Source: an uncultured Mesorhizobium sp. (GTDB lineage Bacteria; Pseudomonadota; Alphaproteobacteria; Rhizobiales; Rhizobiaceae). From it: a stretch of 6,105 bases of DNA. Under the pieces are notes generated by a model. That model worked only from the letters and a program-made list of their open reading frames with translations, was not told the DNA's origin and did no database searches. The stretch spans positions 1 through 6,105 of the forward strand of contig CATMOC010000250.1 of assembly GCA_950071955.1 (NCBI GenBank), in the 5' to 3' direction. The first letter of the stretch is position 1; every line of letters begins with the position of its first letter. Position numbers and translations under genes: made by a program. Shown piece by piece: positions 1 to 5,301 of this stretch.

Positions 1-86
1 ATCTCGAGTCGAGAAATCACAATAAGCCGGCCGCACCTCACAGCCCTCGCCTCGGGTGAGTCCTCCCCCATGGTCGGTCTCGCCGA
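1..86. other. Non-coding left edge, downstream of argC
   Basis: This short stretch lies just after the argC stop codon. I see no convincing gene in it and no hairpin followed by a T-run that would act as an argC terminator on the minus strand. The only structure is a tiny inverted repeat, CTCGAGTCGAG at 3-13, and a weak six-pair stem around 49-63 that would form in plus-strand RNA. Transcription from argC may therefore continue beyond the window. Confidence 0.5.
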
Positions 87-1052
87 TCAGGGAGCCGCCA
101 TGATCACCGCGGCAAAGCCCGGCAGGCCGAGCATCAGCCGGATGTTCTGGACGGCGGCACCGGAGGCTCCCTTGCCGAGATTGTCGAGCACCGCGACGAG
201 GTTTGCCTGCCCCTTGCCTTCGGTTCCGAAGACATAGAGCTTCATCCGGTCCGTGCCGTTCAGCGCGGTCGGATCGACGCGCGCAAGTTTCGCGGTTTCC
301 TCCGGCGGGACGACCTCGACCACGGTCTGCCGGGCATAATGCGAGGCGAGCGCGCCGTGAATATCCGCCAGCGACGGACCGCCGTTCAGGTCGGCCAGAT
401 GCAGCGGCACCTGCACGATCATGCCCTGCGCGAAGCGCCCGACGCTCGGTGAGAAGATCGGCCGCCGCTCGAGCAATCCGTGCTGCTGCATCTCCGGAAC
501 GTGCTTGTGCGACAGGGTAAGCCCGTAGAGGAAATGCGGCGCGGCGATGTGGTCGGGGTTCGCCTCGTCCTCCATCTGGGCGATCATCTGCTTGCCCCCG
601 CCGGAATAGCCGGAGATCGCGTTGACGGTGACTGGGTAGTCGGCAGGCAGGATGCCGGCTTCCACCAGTGGCCGGATGAGCCCGATGGCGCCGGTCGGGT
701 AGCACCCCGGATTGGCGACGAGCCGGGCCTGGGCGATCCGGTCGCGCAGCCCACTGGTCATCTCGGCGAAGCCGTAGGCCCAGTCGGGATGCGTCCGGTG
801 GGCGGTGGAGGTATCGATGATGCGGGTCGAGTTCACGCCTTCCAGGATGCCGACCGCCTCGCGCGAAGCGTCGTCGGGGAGGCAAAGGATCGCCACATCC
901 GCTTCTTTCAGCATGTCTTCCCGAAGGGCGCGGTTGCGCCGTTCCGCCTCGGGAATGGACATGATGTCGAGATCGGTGCGACCGGCGAGCCGGGTCCGGA
1001 TCTGTAGCCCCGTGGTGCCGTGCTCGCCGTCGATAAAGATTTTCGGTTTCAT
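87..1052 (-). CDS. argC: N-acetyl-gamma-glutamyl-phosphate reductase, type 2
   Basis: ArgC makes N-acetylglutamate semialdehyde from N-acetyl-glutamyl phosphate with NADPH, the third step of cytosolic arginine synthesis. The 321-residue product opens with [14 protein letters not shown] (residues 4-17), the dinucleotide-binding start typical of the shorter type 2 enzymes. Cys117 in NPGCYPTG is the expected nucleophile that forms the acyl-enzyme. Also visible are GYSGGGK (148-154), HKHVPE (182-187), which carries the likely catalytic His, and [11 protein letters not shown] (293-303) near the C-terminus. An in-frame ATG 45 nt upstream would add 15 residues, but it has no Shine-Dalgarno sequence and family members begin at MKPKIF; the chosen ATG has GGCGGA upstream at a slightly long spacing. 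It lies 147 nt after speB on the same strand and may be cotranscribed with it. Family assignment is secure from the motifs; type 2 is judged from length and the N-terminal motif. Confidence 0.95.
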   Translation of the reverse strand: MKPKIFIDGEHGTTGLQIRTRLAGRTDLDIMSIPEAERRNRALREDMLKEADVAILCLPDDASREAVGILEGVNSTRIIDTSTAHRTHPDWAYGFAEMTSGLRDRIAQARLVANPGCYPTGAIGLIRPLVEAGILPADYPVTVNAISGYSGGGKQMIAQMEDEANPDHIAAPHFLYGLTLSHKHVPEMQQHGLLERRPIFSPSVGRFAQGMIVQVPLHLADLNGGPSLADIHGALASHYARQTVVEVVPPEETAKLARVDPTALNGTDRMKLYVFGTEGKGQANLVAVLDNLGKGASGAAVQNIRLMLGLPGFAAVIMAAP

Positions 1053-1199
1053 GACTATTTCGTCCGCCTGAAAAGGAAAGAATGTCAATGGCTTCATGCC
1101 ATGGCTGGAATCTGTCCCGGAAGGCGGTGAATCAGTGCGCGAAGACGCTGACTCAGAGAGCGAGCCTGTCCGGGCCGGCCGGTCCTGTTCGTCGTCGCA
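1053..1199 (-). other. speB-argC intergenic spacer
   Basis: A 147-nt gap separates the speB stop from the argC start. No gene is supported here. On the minus strand it holds a small hairpin, ATGGC-ATGAA-GCCAT (plus positions 1088-1102), whose end abuts a TTGACA hexamer (1083-1088). The hexamer matches the -35 consensus perfectly, but no acceptable -10 box follows at 16-18 nt. A GC-rich palindromic patch around 1171-1182 lacks a T-run, so no terminator is called. Whether argC has its own promoter cannot be settled from the sequence. Confidence 0.4.
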
Positions 1200-2153
1200 T
1201 CATCGCAGGCGCGCCTTCTTCTCCGCGAGTAGGCCCAGATAGTGCTGGGCGACCGTGGCGCCCGCGATCGCGGTGATGTCCGCGTGATCGTAGGCCGGGG
1301 CGACTTCTACTATATCGGCCCCCACCATGTCGAGATCGCCGAGCTGGCGCAGCACTGACAGGATCTTGGCCGAGGAGGGGCCGCCCGCGACGGGCGTCCC
1401 GGTGCCGGGCGCGAAGGCCGGGTCGAGGCAGTCGATGTCGAAAGTGACATAGGTTTTCGCCCCGCCGGTCCGCGCCACGATGGCCTTCGCAATGTCCGCC
1501 GCCTTCATTTCCTCGACGGCGTAGCCGTGGAGGATCCTGATGCCGAAATCGTCCGGCGCATGCGTGCGGATGCCGACCTGGATCGAGCGCTCGGGATCGA
1601 TGACGCCGTCGCGCACGGCCCGCGCCACGAACGAGCCGTGGTCGATGCGTTTGCCGTCGTCGAACCAGGTGTCCTGATGCGCGTCGAACTGTACGAGCGC
1701 CAGCTTGCCGTGCCTGGCCGCATGGGCTTTCAGCAGGGGCCATGTGACGAAGTGGTCGCCGCCGAGTGAGACGAGGAACGCGCCGGATTTCAGGAGCTTC
1801 GCCGCGTCGCGCTCGATCTTGCCCGGCGTCTTCTGGTGATTGCCGGTGTCGAGCAGGCAGTCGCCATAATCGACCACAACGAGATCGGCAAACAGGTCTC
1901 GGTGGAAGGGATACTGTGGGTCGTTGTCGAAGATCGCCGCCGCGCGTCGGATCGCTTGCGGGCCGAAGCGGGCGCCGGGCCGATTGGTGACGGCGGCGTC
2001 GAAAGGGATGCCCCAGACGATGGCGTCCGCGCCCTTCACGTTCTTGGTGTAGCGACGCCGCATGAAGGACAGCGCGCCGGCGTAGGTCGGGTCGCCGGCG
2101 CTACCGGTCATGGAGCGGGCGGTAAAGGCGTGGTCGATTGTCGAAGCCGGCAT
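1200..2153 (-). CDS. speB: Agmatinase-like ureohydrolase
   Basis: A binuclear-metal ureohydrolase of the arginase/agmatinase family, which hydrolyses a guanidino compound to urea and an amine; agmatine to putrescine is the usual reaction for this subgroup. The 317-residue product is close to the family length of about 300-320. All expected metal ligands are visible: His134 (GGDH, 131-134), Asp157, His159 and Asp161 (DAHQD), and Asp239 and Asp241 (FDIDCLDP). Glu283 in IVEVAPAYD and His172 (DHGSF) fit substrate-site positions. The start ATG has AGGA about 8 nt upstream; the longer reading would add 34 residues of low-complexity sequence with no similar site. It is divergent from the acyltransferase and precedes argC on the same strand. 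No arginine decarboxylase is present, so the substrate could instead be guanidinobutyrate, guanidinopropionate or guanidine; motifs alone do not separate these. Confidence 0.9.
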   Translation of the reverse strand: MPASTIDHAFTARSMTGSAGDPTYAGALSFMRRRYTKNVKGADAIVWGIPFDAAVTNRPGARFGPQAIRRAAAIFDNDPQYPFHRDLFADLVVVDYGDCLLDTGNHQKTPGKIERDAAKLLKSGAFLVSLGGDHFVTWPLLKAHAARHGKLALVQFDAHQDTWFDDGKRIDHGSFVARAVRDGVIDPERSIQVGIRTHAPDDFGIRILHGYAVEEMKAADIAKAIVARTGGAKTYVTFDIDCLDPAFAPGTGTPVAGGPSSAKILSVLRQLGDLDMVGADIVEVAPAYDHADITAIAGATVAQHYLGLLAEKKARLR

Positions 2154-2305
2154 GATTGGTTCCTGTTCGCTCCCGTTGGTAATCCATGACGGAAAGCCGC
2201 TCAAGCGACCGGCACGGATATTGCAGCGGTGGGGCAGGGACGGGTCACGCGGCAACAGGGTGTCTTCCTTCGGGACAGGGAAGGCGCAAGCGGAGGCAAG
2301 CGCAA
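2154..2305. other. Divergent intergenic region, speB / acyltransferase
   Basis: These 152 nt must hold the start signals of both diverging genes unless transcripts begin further away. I could not find a good promoter in either direction. The best minus-strand candidate for speB is TTGAGC followed 17 nt later by TACCAA, a poor -10 match. A minimal inverted repeat, CGCTCAAGCG, sits near 2199-2208 and overlaps that -35 candidate, so it could be an operator, but it is short. The plus-strand end carries the acyltransferase ribosome binding site. Confidence 0.35.
2292..2296 (+). promoter_or_regulatory. Ribosome binding site of the acyltransferase gene
   Basis: GGAGG, a strong Shine-Dalgarno match, lies 9 nt before a GTG at 2306. 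The first ATG in front of the conserved domain (2339) has only pyrimidine-rich sequence upstream and no such site. This decides the GTG as the likelier start. Confidence 0.7.
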
Positions 2306-3562
2306 GTGAAGACCAGATCGACCTTTTCCGTCCCGGACATGAGCCCGGCCATCCCGGAGCGCTTCCAGGTGCTCGACAGTTGGCGCGGCATCGCGGCCGT
2401 CATGGTCGTGCTGTTTCACGTTCAGATCGTCAGCAACATCCATGATCTTCCTCTCGTCCGCGCAGGCGAGACCTTCGTGGACTTTTTCTTCGTTCTGTCC
2501 GGCTTCGTGATCGCCCACGCCTATGCCGGCCGCGTGAACTCGCGGCAGCAGTTCGTTGGCTTCGTGGTGCAGCGCCTCGGTCGCGTCTACCCGCTGCACG
2601 CGGTGATGCTGCTCCTCTATCTGCTTTTCGAGACGGCCAAGGCGCTCGTCCCTTCGCTTGGCAGCGCGAGCGATCCCGCCTTTTCCGGCAGCAACGATAT
2701 TTCCTCCATCGTAGCCAATGTCCTTCTGGTACAGGCGTGGGGCTTCGAGGACGGGCTCACCTGGAACACGCCCGCGTGGAGCATTTCGGGGGAACTGCTC
2801 TCCTACCTGCTCTTCGGGGTCGCCGCCGTGCTGTTCGGACGCAGGCTCTGGATCGCGGCGGCGATCGGGGCGGTCGCTTCTCTTGCGGTCCTGCTGCTCG
2901 CCGCCCCCAAGGGTATGGAATCGACCTTCGACTTCGGCGCAGTGCGGGCGCTCTACGGCTTCTGCCTAGGCGTTCTTCTGCACCGGGCCGTCATCGCCGG
3001 CGTGGCGCGCACCAGGGAGAAACTGCGGCGGGAGCCGTCGTACCCGGCAAAACTCGCCTGGACCATCGCCGAGGTCGCGGCGGTCGGCTGCCTCGTGGAG
3101 TTCGTCAGGGCGAGCCACCAGAACGCGGCCGCGTTCGCCGCTCCGCTGGTCTTCGCCTTTGCCATCAACGTCTTCGCGCACGAAGGCGGCCATGTCAGCC
3201 GGCTGCTGCGCTGGAAGCCTTTCCTGATGGCGGGCATGCTCTCCTATTCGATCTACATGATCCACATGTTCATCCTCCTGCGCTGCCTCAACGTCGGACG
3301 GCTTGCCGACAAGGTGCTCGGAACCGCAATCCTGCGGCCGATGGACGGCAACGCCGCGCATGGCCTCGTGCTCGATTTCGGCAACAGGTACGCGGGCGAC
3401 CTCGCCATCGTCGGCGTGCTGGGCATGATCGTCGCGATCAGCTACGTCACCTACCGGGTGATCGAGCGTCCGGGCCAACAGGCATTCCGCAGGCTCGCGC
3501 AACGGCTGGCGAACCGGGGCGACGAGCGTCCCCGCCCGGTTGCTGTCATCCGCACCGCCTGA
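2306..3562 (+). CDS. Acyltransferase 3 family membrane protein
   Basis: An integral membrane acyltransferase (acyltransferase-3 family, the group including OafA, NodX and ExoZ-like enzymes) that typically moves acetyl or similar groups onto sugars of surface or secreted glycans. The 418-residue product shows the family hallmarks in order: LDSWRG with Arg27 and then His38 (LFHV), the likely catalytic His; FFVLSGF (61-67); QRLGRVYPL with Arg90 and Arg93; AWSISGE (157-163); LSYSIYMIH ending at His320; and ERPG near 387-390. About ten hydrophobic segments are visible, with a basic, Arg-rich cytosolic tail from about 395. No SGNH domain is fused. The GTG start follows GGAGG; starting at 2339 would shorten it by 11 residues without touching the domain. 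It is the only plus-strand gene, divergent from speB and convergent with rpsI, with no glycan genes next to it, so the acceptor is unknown. Confidence 0.88.
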   Translation: MKTRSTFSVPDMSPAIPERFQVLDSWRGIAAVMVVLFHVQIVSNIHDLPLVRAGETFVDFFFVLSGFVIAHAYAGRVNSRQQFVGFVVQRLGRVYPLHAVMLLLYLLFETAKALVPSLGSASDPAFSGSNDISSIVANVLLVQAWGFEDGLTWNTPAWSISGELLSYLLFGVAAVLFGRRLWIAAAIGAVASLAVLLLAAPKGMESTFDFGAVRALYGFCLGVLLHRAVIAGVARTREKLRREPSYPAKLAWTIAEVAAVGCLVEFVRASHQNAAAFAAPLVFAFAINVFAHEGGHVSRLLRWKPFLMAGMLSYSIYMIHMFILLRCLNVGRLADKVLGTAILRPMDGNAAHGLVLDFGNRYAGDLAIVGVLGMIVAISYVTYRVIERPGQQAFRRLAQRLANRGDERPRPVAVIRTA

Positions 3563-3573
3563 AGGCAGGCATG

Positions 3574-3597
3574 AAAAAGGCCGCGCGCGGCGGCCTT
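3574..3597 (-). terminator. Rho-independent terminator of rplM-rpsI
   Basis: Read on the minus strand, an 8-pair stem AAGGCCGC / GCGGCCTT with a 5-nt loop (plus positions 3577-3597) is followed directly by a run of T, five in all counting the two that close the stem. It lies about 40 nt after the rpsI stop and 11 nt beyond the acyltransferase stop. On the plus strand the same hairpin is followed by GATCGGG, without a T-run, so it should work mainly for the ribosomal operon. Confidence 0.82.
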
Positions 3598-3616
3598 GAT
3601 CGGGTTCGGGAGGAGA

Positions 3617-3632
3617 GGCGGGTTTCCCCGCC
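3617..3632 (-). other. GAAA-loop hairpin after rpsI
   Basis: Four nucleotides past the rpsI stop codon, the minus strand reads GGCGGG-GAAA-CCCGCC, a perfect 6-pair GC stem closed by a GNRA-type tetraloop. No T-run follows, so it is not a terminator by itself. It may protect the 3' end of the rplM-rpsI message ahead of the terminator further on. Confidence 0.6.
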
Positions 3633-3636
3633 CGAC

Positions 3637-4122
3637 TCAGCGCTTGGAGAACTGGAACGAACGACGGGCCTTGGCCTTGCCGTACTTCTTGCGCTCGACC
3701 GTACGCGAGTCGCGGGTCAGGAAGCCGCCCTTCTTGAGAACGCCGCGCAGGGTCGGTTCGTAGTAGGTCAGCGCCTTTGAGATGCCGTGGCGCCCCGCGC
3801 CGGCCTGTCCCGACAGACCGCCGCCGACGACGGTCGCGACGACGTCGTACTGGCCTTCGCGGTTGGCCGCCACGATCGGCTGCTTCAGGATCATCTGCAG
3901 CACCGGACGCGCGAAATAGGCGTTGAAGTCCTTTTCGTTGACGATGATGCGGCCGGTGCCGGGGCGAACCCAGACCCGGGCGATGGCGTCCTTGCGCTTG
4001 CCGGTCGCATAGGCGCGGCCTTGCGCGTCAAGCTTCTGCACGTAGACGGGAGCCGCGGCCGGCTGTTCGGCGGTCACGCCGGTTGCGGTGCCGAGATCGG
4101 CGAGCGAGTTGAGATCAGCCAT
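3637..4122 (-). CDS. rpsI: 30S ribosomal protein S9
   Basis: S9 is a small-subunit protein whose C-terminal tail reaches the P-site tRNA. The 161-residue product carries the S9 core from about residue 37 ([17 protein letters not shown]), the family signature [19 protein letters not shown] (100-118), a basic segment ([10 protein letters not shown], 145-154), and the universal C-terminal SKR. It is about 30 residues longer than the 130-residue E. coli protein, owing to an Ala/Pro-containing N-terminal extension (1-36) that I recall from alphaproteobacterial S9. The start ATG lies inside the end of rplM (8-nt overlap), so translation is probably coupled to L13. It is the last gene of the operon and is followed by a hairpin and a rho-independent terminator. 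Confidence 0.98.
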   Translation of the reverse strand: MADLNSLADLGTATGVTAEQPAAAPVYVQKLDAQGRAYATGKRKDAIARVWVRPGTGRIIVNEKDFNAYFARPVLQMILKQPIVAANREGQYDVVATVVGGGLSGQAGAGRHGISKALTYYEPTLRGVLKKGGFLTRDSRTVERKKYGKAKARRSFQFSKR

Positions 4123-4588
4123 AGGCCTGTACCCTTACGTTCTTCTTGCTCATCGAGGCCACGTCCAGCGCTTCGGGCTGCTGGGCCTCGTGAGGGTGGG
4201 CCGCGCCTGCATAGACGCGGAGGTTCTTCATCTGGCGACGGCCGAGCGGACCGCGCGGGATCATGCGCTCGACGGCCTTTTCCAGCACGCGCTCGGGGAA
4301 ACGACCCTCGAGCAGGTCGCGGGCGGTGCGTTCCTTCACGCCGCCCGGATGGCCGGTGTGCCAGTAGTAGATCTTGTCGTTGTACTTCTTGCCGGTCAGC
4401 ACCACCTTGTCGGCGTTGATGATGACGACGTTGTCGCCGTCGTCGACATGGGGGGTGAAGGTCGGCTTGTGCTTGCCGCGCAGGCGGTTGGCGACGATGG
4501 TTGCAAGACGTCCGAGGACCAGGCCTTCGGCGTCGATCAGCACCCACTTCTTCGTCACCTCCGCAGGCTTCTGCGAAAAGGTTTTCAT
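4115..4588 (-). CDS. rplM: 50S ribosomal protein L13
   Basis: L13 is an early-assembling large-subunit protein. The 157-residue product has the expected N-terminal region ([18 protein letters not shown], 13-30), the [18 protein letters not shown] segment (38-55), [10 protein letters not shown] (74-83), and the L13 signature region [21 protein letters not shown] followed by HPHEAQQP (108-138). It is a little longer than the 142 residues of E. coli L13 at both ends; the last 15 residues or so look variable. The ATG is preceded by AGGA at about 12 nt. The open frame continues upstream, but the promoter lies inside that extension, which excludes it. It is first in the operon with rpsI. In E. coli, L13 represses its own operon by binding the leader, and the hairpin-rich leader here is compatible with similar control, though this is not shown. 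Confidence 0.98.
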   Translation of the reverse strand: MKTFSQKPAEVTKKWVLIDAEGLVLGRLATIVANRLRGKHKPTFTPHVDDGDNVVIINADKVVLTGKKYNDKIYYWHTGHPGGVKERTARDLLEGRFPERVLEKAVERMIPRGPLGRRQMKNLRVYAGAAHPHEAQQPEALDVASMSKKNVRVQAYG

Positions 4589-4653
4589 CGGGCTACTTTC
4601 CTGTCGGACCTTCCGTTCCTTGAGGGCACGAAAGGCGTTTCTTGTTGCTTGCA

Positions 4654-4676
4654 TTGGCGGGCATTCGACCCGCCAA
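4654..4676 (-). promoter_or_regulatory. rplM leader hairpin B
   Basis: In the untranslated leader of rplM the minus strand forms TTGGCGGG-TCGAATG-CCCGCCAA, a perfect 8-pair stem with a 7-nt loop, ending 65 nt before the rplM start codon. It is preceded by TTTCATTTT rather than followed by a T-run, so it does not look like a terminator. Binding by L13 or a role in message stability is possible but inferred. Confidence 0.6.
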
Positions 4677-4685
4677 AATGAAACG

Positions 4686-4701
4686 GCGGCCGTCGGGCCG
4701 C
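4686..4701 (-). promoter_or_regulatory. rplM leader hairpin A, possible attenuator
   Basis: Just downstream of the predicted transcription start, the minus strand reads GCGGCC-CGAC-GGCCGC, a perfect 6-pair stem with a 4-nt loop, followed by CG and then TTTCATTTT. The GC stem plus interrupted T-rich run resembles a weak intrinsic terminator, so it could attenuate transcription early in the leader. The T-run is broken, and this reading is tentative. Confidence 0.5.
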
Positions 4702-4714
4702 TGCTTCGAGGCGG

Positions 4715-4743
4715 CTTATAGGCGAGGGCGCCATGCACGTCAA
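4715..4743 (-). promoter_or_regulatory. Promoter of rplM-rpsI (sigma-70 type)
   Basis: On the minus strand a -35 box TTGACG (plus positions 4738-4743) and a -10 box TATAAG (4715-4720) are separated by exactly 17 nt. This fits the housekeeping promoter form seen upstream of alphaproteobacterial ribosomal genes. The expected transcription start is near 4708, giving a leader of about 120 nt before the rplM ATG. It is the clearest promoter in the window. Confidence 0.88.
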
Positions 4744-4832
4744 GCGCAATTGTCGCAGGGCACGGGTAGAAACGGAAGCAAAATCAAGCACTTACAAATA
4801 AGGTAATTTGATACCACATTGAGAATATCCGT
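4744..4832 (-). other. AT-rich spacer between the thioesterase gene and the rplM promoter
   Basis: This spacer changes composition: the part from about 4770 to 4830 is distinctly AT-rich compared with the rest of the window. It has two weak overlapping inverted repeats, CAAAT-N6-ATTTG (4795-4810) and GGTA-N6-TACC (4802-4815). No T-run terminator for the upstream thioesterase gene is evident, and no gene is supported. It could hold a binding site upstream of the ribosomal promoter. Confidence 0.4.
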
Positions 4833-5291
4833 TCAGCGCTTCGGCGGCACCGAATAGGTACCGGTCGCATGCGCGACGGTGAGCCGTTCCGGCCCCGCGA
4901 CGATGTCGATATCGAACACCATGAGGCTCCTGCCGAGCTTGATGATGCGGCAATGGCCGTCGATCGGACCGGGTCCGGCCTTGCGCACGAAGTTGATGTT
5001 GAGGTTGGTGGTCACCGACAGCGCGTCGGGCCCGGCATGCGACAGCACGCAGACGTAGCCGCCGATGTCGGCCAGCGTGAACAGGCACGGGCCCGACACC
5101 GTGCCGCCGGGCCTCAGGTGCCGCTCGTTCGCATTGAGCCGGACCGTGCAGCCGCCGGGAAAGACATCCGTCGCGACATAGTCGGCATACTCGGAATTGA
5201 GCTGCGGGTAGACCTCGCCCATCAGCCTGTTGACTTCCTCGGTATTCATGACCGGGACCAGGGGAGGGGTGTTCTTCGTCATGCCATCCAT
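4833..5291 (-). CDS. PaaI-like hotdog-fold thioesterase
   Basis: A small protein (152 residues from the chosen start) that looks like a single hotdog domain of the PaaI/4HBT thioesterase type, enzymes that hydrolyse acyl-CoA thioesters in the cytosol. The best evidence is the central block RPGGTVSGPCLFTLADIGGYV (60-80), matching the G-rich turn and hotdog helix with an Asp (Asp75) at the usual catalytic position, then strand-like LSVTTNLNINFVRKAGPG (91-108) and a C-terminal VAHATGTYSV. The common HGG before the helix is replaced by SGP. The start is uncertain: an ATG at 5318 would overlap the crotonase gene by 17 nt, and later ATGs at 5282 and 5249 also lack a strong ribosome binding site. 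It follows the crotonase after 10 nt, presumably as one operon, which suggests acyl-CoA turnover. The substrate is unknown. Confidence 0.75.
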   Translation of the reverse strand: MDGMTKNTPPLVPVMNTEEVNRLMGEVYPQLNSEYADYVATDVFPGGCTVRLNANERHLRPGGTVSGPCLFTLADIGGYVCVLSHAGPDALSVTTNLNINFVRKAGPGPIDGHCRIIKLGRSLMVFDIDIVAGPERLTVAHATGTYSVPPKR

Positions 5292-5301
5292 AGGTATCTC
5301 G

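Noticed and set aside
3..13. CTCGAGTCGAG palindrome at the left edge
   Set aside because: It is too short, with no repeats or other signals near it, to support an operator or attachment site.
480..1007. Plus-strand frame antisense to argC
   Set aside because: It lies opposite a gene with full ArgC motifs and shows no family similarity that I recognise.
1083..1088. TTGACA as the -35 box of an argC promoter
   Set aside because: The hexamer is perfect, but the region 16-18 nt downstream is GC-rich with no -10 match, and a normal spacing would put the transcription start on the start codon.
1053..1097. 15-residue longer ArgC starting at 1097
   Set aside because: It has no Shine-Dalgarno sequence, and the conserved type 2 ArgC N-terminus begins at MKPKIFIDG.
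1171..1182. GC-rich palindromic patch after speB as a terminator
   Set aside because: It gives only short self-pairing and has no T-run on the minus strand.
2966..3502. Minus-strand frame antisense to the acyltransferase
   Set aside because: It has an Asp/Glu/His-rich composition typical of antisense readings of GC-rich genes, and no domain or ribosome binding site.
2737..3780. Long plus-strand reading frame overlapping the acyltransferase and rpsI
   Set aside because: It is Arg/Pro/Gly-rich with no recognisable domain, as expected of an out-of-frame reading of GC-rich coding DNA; the overlapping acyltransferase has clear family motifs.
4589..4738. N-terminal extension of L13 using ATGs at 4738 or 4654
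   Set aside because: The frame is open and in phase, but the ATG at 4738 lies in the promoter upstream of the transcript start, and the ATG at 4654 is at the base of a hairpin with no ribosome binding site. L13 homology begins at 4588.
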